Below, piece by piece: positions 14,115 to 20,336 of a stretch of DNA of 20,490 nt. The notes below the pieces were generated by a model. The model searched no databases, was not told the DNA's origin, and saw only the letters and a list, made by a program, of their open reading frames with translations. Every line of letters begins with the position of its first letter. Position 1 is the stretch's first letter. Both the position numbers and the translations under genes were made by a program. Source of the stretch: a virus. The stretch lies in IMG/VR virus record IMGVR_UViG_3300017788_000224, positions 1 through 20,490 of that record. One strand, given 5' to 3'.

Positions 14115-14381
14115 TTATTCCTTGGGAAGTCTGTTGGTAACACCGAGGATCATTTCAATTTCGTTCCAATCATTTTCATGATCTTTCCAATTGTCCTTAT
14201 GGGCAATGGTAATAGCCTTATTGATGATGCTGGGTTTGATCTCCAATTCTTCTGCCACAGCTTTAACCGTTTCTTTGAGACCTTCTTTGAGATCTTCGAT
14301 TTCACGCAAAACGGTACTTCCTTCGGTGATAAGACGCTCTAATTTGGCTTTTTCTTCTGGTCCATACATACGTGTACTCAT
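14115..14381 (-). CDS. dsbA: DsbA-like double-stranded DNA-binding protein (late transcription)
   Basis: T4 DsbA is an 89-aa dsDNA-binding protein that modulates late promoters. From ATG 14381 this protein has 88 residues, with AAAGGA ending 6 nt before the start. The longer frames from 14387 or 14417 lack a usable Shine-Dalgarno. The C-terminal part, KAVAEELEIKPSIINKAITIAHKDN, matches the T4 pattern IRAKDELGVDGKMFNRLLALYHKDN in spacing and character, and is preceded by a coiled helix. Its start codon overlaps the -35 box of the opposing plus-strand promoter, so the two units may interfere with each other. Confidence 0.75.
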   Translation of the reverse strand: MSTRMYGPEEKAKLERLITEGSTVLREIEDLKEGLKETVKAVAEELEIKPSIINKAITIAHKDNWKDHENDWNEIEMILGVTNRLPKE

Positions 14382-14409
14382 TGACATTCCTTTAAAATGA
14401 TCGTATAAT
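14381..14409 (+). promoter_or_regulatory. perfect consensus sigma-70 promoter, plus strand
   Basis: TTGACA (14381-14386), a 17-nt spacer, and TATAAT (14404-14409) match the bacterial consensus in all 12 positions. Transcription should start near 14416, about 26 nt before the plus-strand CDS. The -35 box lies over the start codon of the minus-strand dsbA-like gene. Such a promoter should be read by host RNA polymerase at once on infection. Confidence 0.88.
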
Positions 14410-14441
14410 GTTAACATACTTAATTATGCAGAGCAACTTTT

Positions 14442-14762
14442 ATGAAAAAAATTCTTTGTTTGTTATTAGCATTTTCTGTTTCTAATGCGCATGCATATCT
14501 GGGCACATGGAATGACCCTTTAAAATCCTTTGATGCCACAAAAAATCAATACAGTAAAGTAAACATCGAATGGGTGGTATCCGAAGATGTTGTTAAAGAT
14601 TGTAATAAAGAAAATAACAAATGGGGGTTCGCTCCTTTGGGTCCTCTGACAGCCTGCGCATTTTGGCGGGGTAATACTTGCAAAATAATTACCAGTCGAA
14701 CTCCAACCATGCACGAAATTGGACATGAAGTACGACATTGTTTCCAAGGAGCCTGGCATTAA
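14442..14762 (+). CDS. secreted protein with HExxH zincin-like motif, moron-like
   Basis: The only plus-strand gene. The 106-aa product starts with a Sec signal peptide, MKKILCLLLAFSVSNAHA, with a likely cut after Ala18. Near the C-terminus is HEIGHEVRHCFQGAWH: an HExxH zinc motif with two more His nearby. Four Cys in the mature part could form disulfides in the periplasm. From memory, phage proteins ending in HEVRHCFDG-x-WH are fairly common and uncharacterised. A mature protein of 88 residues is very small for a metalloprotease, so it may bind metal without proteolysis. It has its own promoter and terminator, which fits a gene expressed apart from the rest, perhaps changing the host envelope. 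Confidence 0.82.
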   Translation: MKKILCLLLAFSVSNAHAYLGTWNDPLKSFDATKNQYSKVNIEWVVSEDVVKDCNKENNKWGFAPLGPLTACAFWRGNTCKIITSRTPTMHEIGHEVRHCFQGAWH

Positions 14763-14786
14763 AAAACCGCCCATTGGGCGGTTTTT
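14762..14786. terminator. bidirectional rho-independent terminator
   Basis: The arms AAAAACCGCCC (14762-14772) and GGGCGGTTTTT (14776-14786) form a perfect 11-bp stem with the 3-nt loop ATT. The GC core has T-runs on both strands. It lies between the convergent ends of the plus-strand gene (stop at 14760-14762) and the minus-strand 299-aa gene (stop at 14789-14791), and can stop both. Confidence 0.93.
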
Positions 14787-14788
14787 AT

Positions 14789-15688
14789 TTATGGAGCAGC
14801 GTTTACGGCCCCAGGTCGAAGTTTTTGGTATCTAAGAATTAGGGCATCTAATTCGGGTAGTCTTCCCATGTGAGGATCGAATTCTTGGGCCAATACTCCC
14901 ATTTCACCTTCCTCTTCGGGAGTTAATGCAGCAGCTGGTGGATTAGCCGAACTAGCAGCAGGCGGTTTAGGTGCTGCTGGTTTAGGTGCTGCCGGTTTAG
15001 GTGCTGCCGGTGCTGCTGGTGCTGCCGGTGCTGCTGGTGCTGCTGGTTTAGGTGCTGCTGGTTTAGGATCAGGAACTGACAGGTATCCAGCAGTGCCAGC
15101 AGCCGCAGCTCCAAGTGCACCTGTAGCAACTTTTTGTCCAGTAGTCATTCCGGGTTTAATTTCTTTAGCGTCGACATCGATTACATTGGGGTCTTTTTTT
15201 GGAACAGCTCCTGCAGGTTTTGCCACAGCAGGGGGTTTCGCTCCTTTGAACAGTGTCGTCAATGGGCCTTCATCTATTTGATCTAATTTATTTCTTAGTT
15301 GTGCGATTCTTTCAGATTCTCTCATTTTATTCTCCGTTTGACCCTCTTTAGCGAATTTGTCTTTTATTGCTTGTCCGAGTTCGTCGTAGTCACCTTTTTT
15401 AATATCTCTTCCAATGTTAACAGCATCTAGTGCTGATCCTGCCGCTGTCCCTAATCCGGGAGCAAGAAACGCAGCACCTGCAAGTGCAGCTATCACTGCA
15501 CCACTTCTGTCTCCTTGCTTCCAGCGATCCCAGGCATCAGTCCAACTTAATGCTGTGCCGACTCCTGGAATTAATTTTGAACCCATTTTTTTAGCTATTG
15601 TTCCGGCGGCAGCCGCCTGGGCACTAGATTTGGCAACACCAACGGCATTTTCATCGATGAGTTGCAGGACTTTTTTTATATCATTCAT
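14789..15688 (-). CDS. Ala/Pro-rich protein with glycine-zipper segment, putative virion protein
   Basis: A 299-aa protein. The start MNDIKKVLQLIDEN resembles the leaders of its neighbours and contains I-x-E. Residues 25-95 hold small-residue hydrophobic stretches (IPGVGTALSW, GAVIAALAGAAFLAPGLGTAAG) that could enter or cross a membrane. Around residue 185 is another Ala/Gly run. Residues 207-243 are a PKPAAP/AAP repeat, then SSANPPAA, then an acidic tail. The SSANPP and PKPAAP elements also occur in the next gene upstream. It begins one base after the LysM gene's stop (TAAAATG). Such architecture fits an internal head protein or a protein ejected with DNA; this is inferred. Confidence 0.72.
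   Translation of the reverse strand: MNDIKKVLQLIDENAVGVAKSSAQAAAAGTIAKKMGSKLIPGVGTALSWTDAWDRWKQGDRSGAVIAALAGAAFLAPGLGTAAGSALDAVNIGRDIKKGDYDELGQAIKDKFAKEGQTENKMRESERIAQLRNKLDQIDEGPLTTLFKGAKPPAVAKPAGAVPKKDPNVIDVDAKEIKPGMTTGQKVATGALGAAAAGTAGYLSVPDPKPAAPKPAAPAAPAAPAAPAAPKPAAPKPAAPKPPAASSANPPAAALTPEEEGEMGVLAQEFDPHMGRLPELDALILRYQKLRPGAVNAAP
14960..15070 (-). repeat. PKPAAP/AAP low-complexity coding repeat
   Basis: Short imperfect 9- to 18-nt repeats built on GGTGCTGCTGGT (plus-strand reading) encode a Pro/Ala/Lys linker of about 37 residues in the 299-aa protein. Closely similar sequence occurs in the LysM gene at 15900-15992, so recombination between the two genes is possible. Confidence 0.85.
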
Positions 15689-15689
15689 T

Positions 15690-16772
15690 TTATTTTGGTA
15701 AATTTAACTTAGCACCGGCAGCTATTTTATTTTGATCTTTGATCTGAGGATTAGCAGCCATAATAGCTGGCACAGTAGTTTTATTTGCAGCGGCAATCGC
15801 AGTTAGAGTGTCACCTGGTTTGATGGTATAAGATCCTTGACCTGCTGGTGCCGCAGCATTTTGTCTAGCTAATCTAGCGGTTTCAGCGTCTGACTGATTA
15901 GGTGCTGCTGGTTTAGGTGCTGCCGCAGCATTTTGTCTAGCTAATCTAGCGGTTTCAGCGTCTGACTGATCAGGTGCTGCTGGTTTAGGTGCAGCAGGTT
16001 TTTCCTGTTTCCCACCGGCTGGGGGATTTGCGCTTGATCCGGCAGCCGGTTGTTTTGCCCCAGCCTCGGCTTTGTCCAACAGTTCTTTAAATCTCTTTAA
16101 TTTAGCAGGATCAATAGTTCCAGGATCTGTTGATCCTCCAGGGGGATTGGCAGAACTACCCGAAGAGGCCAGTTTATCTAATGCTGCTTGTGCATCTGCT
16201 AATACCTTGGCCACTTCAGGATCATTGTCACCTATATCAGATAATTCTCCCATGATCGTTTTAATTTCGGCTACTTCGTTGGGGAATTGTCCTCCAGGAG
16301 CATCTGCTTCGTTAAGAGAATAATTGAAACTTTCAACAAGTTTTTTAGCGATAGCAGATTTAAAAACAATAGATTCAGCCGCAGGTGCCGGAGCAGAAAT
16401 TTTTGCTATCAGTTCCTTAAGCCTTGATACTTTTTGTTTTACAAATGCCGCGCTGGTGTCGCTAGCTTTATTGACAGCGACTGCATGTGCCTGTGCATCT
16501 GTGGCACCTCCCAAGCTGCCCGCGCGAGCGATCCAGTCAGGCTTACCTATGGGTGCAGGCATTTTGCCGTCCCACTGTTCGATTGGGGGTAGTTTTGGTG
16601 GAAGCCCCATACGTTGGCGCACGATTTCGTCATCTCCGCTGTATTGCGCTGCCCTTTCTAAGTTGGCCATTTGCTGTTGTGCTCTTGCATATTCAGCAGG
16701 ATCACCAGCTTCCATTAGGGTGCGTTTTCCCTCTATATAATCCATTTTAGATATCAGTGCTCGTAAATCCAT
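15690..16772 (-). CDS. LysM-domain protein with tandem repeats, putative virion protein
   Basis: A 360-aa protein. The last 45 residues are a LysM domain (GSYTIKPGDTLTAIAAANKT then PAIMAANPQIKDQN and AGAKLNLPK), which binds peptidoglycan or chitin-like glycans. Before it stand two nearly identical 24-aa repeats with the core QSDAETARLARQNAAA, and SSANPP linkers. The N-terminal 190 residues are helical. I chose ATG 16772, with GGGGA 5 nt before it; a TTG at 16784 is also in frame. The leader MDLRALISKMDYIEGK and the LMEA site near residue 21 look like a T4-type capsid-targeting sequence. A LysM on a virion protein would help at the cell wall during entry or lysis. Confidence 0.82.
   Translation of the reverse strand: MDLRALISKMDYIEGKRTLMEAGDPAEYARAQQQMANLERAAQYSGDDEIVRQRMGLPPKLPPIEQWDGKMPAPIGKPDWIARAGSLGGATDAQAHAVAVNKASDTSAAFVKQKVSRLKELIAKISAPAPAAESIVFKSAIAKKLVESFNYSLNEADAPGGQFPNEVAEIKTIMGELSDIGDNDPEVAKVLADAQAALDKLASSGSSANPPGGSTDPGTIDPAKLKRFKELLDKAEAGAKQPAAGSSANPPAGGKQEKPAAPKPAAPDQSDAETARLARQNAAAAPKPAAPNQSDAETARLARQNAAAPAGQGSYTIKPGDTLTAIAAANKTTVPAIMAANPQIKDQNKIAAGAKLNLPK
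15849..15992 (-). repeat. 72-nt tandem repeat, two copies
   Basis: The stretches 15849-15920 and 15921-15992 are direct repeats that differ at one base (T at 15899, C at 15971). The difference changes Asn to Asp. Each unit encodes 24 residues of the LysM protein, including QSDAETARLARQN. The near identity points to recent duplication or ongoing slippage. Confidence 0.95.
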
Positions 16773-16883
16773 AACTTTCCCCAAATTTTAGTATATTATA
16801 TTTATCAGTACTACTTTTAAAAACACGGGTAGCGAATCCTGTTCTCGGGCAGTAGCCGCCTACACACCGTAAACACAACGGTC
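16773..16883 (-). other. leader with hairpins and a 23S-rRNA-like stretch
   Basis: This 111-nt gap separates the 114-aa gene from the LysM gene. In the minus-strand sense it can form the hairpins ACCGT-TGTGTTT-ACGGT and GTAG-GCGG-CTAC, then a GATAAATA box at 16806-16799 with TATAAT at 16800-16795. In the plus-strand sense it holds AACGGTCCTAAGG and GGTAGCGAA, strings found in bacterial 23S rRNA domain IV. The 8-mer GTAGGCGG also occurs in the polymerase leader (13802-13809). No T-rich terminator is seen. Confidence 0.5.
16799..16806 (-). promoter_or_regulatory. late-promoter-like box GATAAATA before the LysM gene
   Basis: GATAAATA on the minus strand ends 26 nt before ATG 16772 and runs into TATAAT. 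It is one base from the T4 late consensus TATAAATA. No good -35 is present, which fits a late promoter rather than a host sigma-70 one. Confidence 0.45.
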
Positions 16884-17228
16884 CTAAGGCATGTTCCTTT
16901 TTAATACCTTTTTAGCTACTACTTCAGCTAATAAATCAGATTTTTCTTTTGATCTTTTTTCTGATTCTAAAAATTCTTGTTCTACAGTTTTAAAATATTT
17001 TCCTATCATCGATGGCCTAGCATTTTTATCGACATTTAATACCGGATTAGTAATCGTTTTCTTTTGTTCTGTGTAATGAGTTATTGCTATAGATTCTGCA
17101 GTAGTTAGACGATTTAAAGGCCCTTTGCCTTCAACGATCTGCATAAACTTTTTCATATCGTTGGAACCTTCTGCAGGCTTCTTCGATGAAGCACTGTCAA
17201 CGGCCTGTAAAATTTTCTTCATGTCCAT
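16884..17228 (-). CDS. small phage protein with duplicated leader motif
   Basis: A 114-aa protein read from ATG 17228, with AAAGG 8 nt before it. The frame extends to 17258, but that part overlaps the preceding gene and lacks a Shine-Dalgarno. The N-terminus holds the same motif twice: DMKKILQAV at residues 2-10 and DMKKFMQIVEG at 24-34. The second ends in I-V-E before Gly, a possible T4 gp21-type cleavage site. The remainder is basic and helical (EQEFLESEKRSKEKSDLLAE). I do not recognise a family. The setting suggests a prohead-core or internal protein. Confidence 0.65.
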   Translation of the reverse strand: MDMKKILQAVDSASSKKPAEGSNDMKKFMQIVEGKGPLNRLTTAESIAITHYTEQKKTITNPVLNVDKNARPSMIGKYFKTVEQEFLESEKRSKEKSDLLAEVVAKKVLKRNMP

Positions 17229-17251
17229 CGTATTAACCTTTAACACGCATA

Positions 17252-18397
17252 CTACCAATTTCTGTTAATCCGTGATTCGGACATGGTTTGCCTTTTGGAT
17301 TTAGCTTTTTTAACCACAGCGCTTTTTTCCCCTTTGGTCATACCGGCGCTGGGCTTTGCTTCACCTAATGCAGCACTGGAATTGGCTTTTTTAAGATCTA
17401 ATTGAGTGGCCCTTTTTCCTGGAACGGAAGTTCTAGCTGTGGCAGGAATATCAGTCTTACTGGCCACCGGATTAGATATCGCCGTTTCGTTTGATTTACT
17501 GCGATACGGAAGTTTATAAGTATCTGCTATCACCTGCAGTGTTTGTAAGTATTCAGCGTCAGATCCTTCTCGAGATTTATTTTTTTGATATGTATTTGTA
17601 GTCGATTTAAAAACCTGTGCTAGTTTAGAATTCTTAATTGATGCGCTTTGTAAGACAGCCTCTAATTCTTTTATCTGTGCCTCAGTATCAGCATAAAGAC
17701 TTGCAAATTTTGCATGACCGGGATATTTTAAAGGATCTGACGGGGGTTGTTTCATTAACTCGATATTTTCATTAGATTTTTTCCTTCCACGACCTGGCTT
17801 GGTTTTCGCAGGTTCCTCTTCAGTGTCCGATCCACTGGGACCTAATTTACCATAACCACCTTTTTTCTTTCTATCTGCATATTCTTTTTCTAATTCATCA
17901 TCTTTACCGTATTTGGCTTGATGGCGTTCTTTTTCAGTGCCGTGTTTAGCTTTGTATTCTTTAGTTCCAGGCCATGCTGTTTTATTTTTGGCTGCTTGTT
18001 TCATCGGTTCTTTTTTATCGCCATCTTTATCGATATCGATGTAATCTGGTTTAGAACCGCCTTCTAAAACCCTTGAAAGTTTAGCTAATTTAGTTTTAGC
18101 TTCGATAAGTTTAGCTTTGAACTGATTTTTGACTTCTTCAGTATACATATCTGAAGTTTCTAATTTTTCTCCGTACTCGCTGAATTTCATCTCGTACTCC
18201 ATGAAATGATAAACTGATGCAACATAGTCAGCAGCTTTGGTGATTTTGGCTTGTACCCAACCTTCTAGCTGATCACCATCTTGGATCATTTTAAAAAGTT
18301 TCATGCTATAGTTGGCTAGTTTATAAAGATCTGCACGAGCCATCGCGGCTTCATGATCATCTGGGTTTTGTCTTGGCATCATATCTAATCCTGGCAT
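17252..18397 (-). CDS. Lys-rich phage protein with DxDxDG motif, putative virion protein
   Basis: A 381-aa protein. Residues 12-90 are a helical block, HEAAMARADLYKLANYSMKL to YHFMEYEMKFSEYG, that I recall from many aquatic T4-like phages. Near residue 120 is PDYIDIDKDGDKKEPMKQA, with DxDxDGD resembling a calcium-binding EF-hand loop. A long Lys/Glu/Gly-rich linker follows (KKKGGYGKLG, KTKPGRGRKK), then another helical section and a basic tail. CGGAG lies 8 nt before ATG 18397, and a GATAAATA box 21 nt before it. High charge and low complexity fit a DNA-condensing or scaffold-like internal protein. The function is not known. Confidence 0.72.
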   Translation of the reverse strand: MPGLDMMPRQNPDDHEAAMARADLYKLANYSMKLFKMIQDGDQLEGWVQAKITKAADYVASVYHFMEYEMKFSEYGEKLETSDMYTEEVKNQFKAKLIEAKTKLAKLSRVLEGGSKPDYIDIDKDGDKKEPMKQAAKNKTAWPGTKEYKAKHGTEKERHQAKYGKDDELEKEYADRKKKGGYGKLGPSGSDTEEEPAKTKPGRGRKKSNENIELMKQPPSDPLKYPGHAKFASLYADTEAQIKELEAVLQSASIKNSKLAQVFKSTTNTYQKNKSREGSDAEYLQTLQVIADTYKLPYRSKSNETAISNPVASKTDIPATARTSVPGKRATQLDLKKANSSAALGEAKPSAGMTKGEKSAVVKKAKSKRQTMSESRINRNW

Positions 18398-18418
18398 TTG
18401 TTAAACTCCGTTATTTTG

Positions 18419-18426
18419 TATTTATC
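18419..18426 (-). promoter_or_regulatory. late-promoter-like box GATAAATA before the 381-aa gene
   Basis: On the minus strand GATAAATA overlaps the stop codon of the 637-aa gene and ends 21 nt before ATG 18397. It is the same box as at 16799-16806. Confidence 0.4.
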
Positions 18427-20335
18427 GTTTTATGGGCGGACCACCAAAAAGACTAGCACCTTTGATTTCGTGTGCGTTTTTAGCTGTACCATCGGGATTC
18501 TTAGGTTGTATGATTTTAGGTTGTGGAGGAGCTTTTGTGCCGCTGCGACCTGTGTTGGGATCTCCTAGATAGCTTTTTTTGCCTCGAGCTTTTCCCGGAC
18601 TAATGTGCGGAGCATCTACAGTACCTATGTTAGCAGCGCTGGTAGCACCTGCTGTAGCTGATTCGGACATATCATCGATTGGATTTCTAGTTAAAAATAC
18701 TTTGTCTTTTAATTCAGGTTTATTTTTTAAAATCACAAGACCATAATTGTTAGCGCCTTTTTTCCAATCAAATGCTTTAGGTTCTCCGCCTTTCTTTAAA
18801 ATCTTACCATTGACTTTTAAATACCAAGGACCGCGATCTCGATCCATTTGTTTTTGACGCATCTTGCGTTCAAAGTCTGGATCATCTTCATGTCCTAATT
18901 CGTGTTGTAATTCTGCACGTTTAAATGCCTGTTTATCGTTGTCCATCTGACGTTGTTGATATCGTTCATCGTCTAAGGGATTGTAGCCTCCTTCTGAATA
19001 GTATGTTGAGCGCATCACATTCCTGAAATCAACCTTGCCGGTTTCGGGATCATATTGATGGATGTGTATCTCATCAGCGTCGTCTGTGTGGCGCACATTG
19101 TGATCACCTACGGAGTCTCGATAGAATGTGACACGGCCATCGCCATATTCATCTTCCATCTGCTGCGCCACATACTGTTTGACACTTAGTCCTGACGGTC
19201 TTGTCTTCTTTTTAAAGGTACTTTGATCGTTTGGTTTTGGAGACATCATAGCTTTGCGTATGATTTTTCGTAGACGGGTTCTGAGGTCAGCTGTAGGTGC
19301 TAGCGCGGCATGTTCCTTGGCTGCGGCATATTCTCCCATGTCTAATAATTGTCTTACATCGTATTCTAATCTTTTTAGATGGGTATCCCCACTGCCTTCC
19401 GCCACGCCTTTGTCTGGGCGTATGCTCAACTTGTCTGCGGGGCTGGGGCCAAAAGCCGCCCGGGCACGTTCACGTGATGCAGCATCGCGCTCTCGGTGAT
19501 CCGCACGAGCCTGCTTCTTTGTACCTTTTTTGATGTTGCTCAGCATCCGATCAAATGCGTAATCTTTGGCACCTTGTTTGATATTGCTCAGCATCCGATC
19601 AAATGCCATATCTCTAGTGACTTCTGAGACATCTTGCTGACCTTTAATGGCCTGTAACAATGCACGGGCCACTACACGATCTTTTTCTTGTTCTTCGTCG
19701 GGTAATTCACTATAATTAATTTTCATCAATTTAGCACGTTGTTGTAACTTTGCTTCTAATTTACCAGCAGCTTTTAATTTTTCAGTGTCGCTGAATTGAT
19801 CAGGATCTTTTACGAATTCTCGAGCAGTTACGTTCCAACCCTTGTGTATGGCATCACTGATCTCTTCGATATCAGTTTCTCCGGAATCGATCATTCTTTT
19901 AGCAAACTCTGCAGATTTTAAATTAGCCTGCCACCCAAATGTATTTCCTGGACTGCTACGACCGTAACCGTAGGCTTTATCTAGTGCTTCATCGCTTATT
20001 GCAGCCAGTTGTTGAATGCTTAAATCTTCGGAGCCTTCTTGAAAACTTTCTTTGATTTTTTTCTTTGCTTTCTTTTCGTCAGGTGAATGTCCGAAAGTTT
20101 TATGGACTAGCTTGTCCAACTGAGAATGGAATTTATCTTCTTTTGCCTTCGGAATGCCTTTAGAAGACACTTCCTCCATGGGGATCTTATCTTTCTTGTG
20201 CTTGACTTCTCCTGTCTTAGCAGCACGTTTTTTATCTTTATGAGCGCCGCTGCCTTTGGCGACTCGTTGAGCAGCCTTGGCTACAGGATTACGAGTCTTG
20301 GGTAATTTACTTTCTAACAGTTCTCTGATTTTCAT
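18422..20335 (-). CDS. large mosaic phage protein with RyR-like and C-terminal phage domains
   Basis: A 637-aa protein built of several modules. The leader MKIRELLESKLPK has an L-L-E site. Next is a very basic stretch (VAKAAQRVAKGSGAHKDKKR). Residues 105-235 hold IQQLAAISDEALDKAYGYGR, AISDAIHKGWNVTA and then INYSELPDEEQEKDRVVARA, the last resembling a RyR domain. After it come two 16-aa repeats (AFDRMLSNIK), an Arg-rich coil, and LEYDVRQLLDMGEYAAAKEH. Near residue 500 is the module RGPWYLKVNGKILKKGGEPK, which I recall as a common tail in aquatic phage proteins. Its role is unknown; a head-core or ejected protein is inferred. It starts one base after the lysis gene's stop (TAAAATG). Confidence 0.75.
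   Translation of the reverse strand: MKIRELLESKLPKTRNPVAKAAQRVAKGSGAHKDKKRAAKTGEVKHKKDKIPMEEVSSKGIPKAKEDKFHSQLDKLVHKTFGHSPDEKKAKKKIKESFQEGSEDLSIQQLAAISDEALDKAYGYGRSSPGNTFGWQANLKSAEFAKRMIDSGETDIEEISDAIHKGWNVTAREFVKDPDQFSDTEKLKAAGKLEAKLQQRAKLMKINYSELPDEEQEKDRVVARALLQAIKGQQDVSEVTRDMAFDRMLSNIKQGAKDYAFDRMLSNIKKGTKKQARADHRERDAASRERARAAFGPSPADKLSIRPDKGVAEGSGDTHLKRLEYDVRQLLDMGEYAAAKEHAALAPTADLRTRLRKIIRKAMMSPKPNDQSTFKKKTRPSGLSVKQYVAQQMEDEYGDGRVTFYRDSVGDHNVRHTDDADEIHIHQYDPETGKVDFRNVMRSTYYSEGGYNPLDDERYQQRQMDNDKQAFKRAELQHELGHEDDPDFERKMRQKQMDRDRGPWYLKVNGKILKKGGEPKAFDWKKGANNYGLVILKNKPELKDKVFLTRNPIDDMSESATAGATSAANIGTVDAPHISPGKARGKKSYLGDPNTGRSGTKAPPQPKIIQPKNPDGTAKNAHEIKGASLFGGPPIKR
19536..19606 (-). repeat. 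48-nt period repeat encoding AFDRMLSNIK twice
   Basis: A 23-nt block is identical at 19536-19558 and 19584-19606, with a period of 48 nt (16 codons). The surrounding codons are similar (NIKQGAKDY against NIKKGTKKQ). It lies between the RyR-like part and the Arg-rich coil of the 637-aa protein. Confidence 0.88.
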
Positions 20336-20336
20336 T

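Noticed and set aside
14382-14417. Longer start of the dsbA-like gene
   Set aside because: The AAAGGA signal fits ATG 14381, and the resulting 88 aa matches the T4 DsbA length.
16072-16750. Long plus-strand open frames opposite the LysM gene
   Set aside because: They are antisense shadows of an Ala/Pro-rich minus-strand gene with strong codon and domain support, and have no ribosome-binding site or recognisable product.
16773-16883. Possible tRNA or permuted tRNA in the leader before the LysM gene
   Set aside because: A T-loop-like string (GCGAATCC) is present, but no acceptor stem, anticodon arm or CCA context can be drawn.
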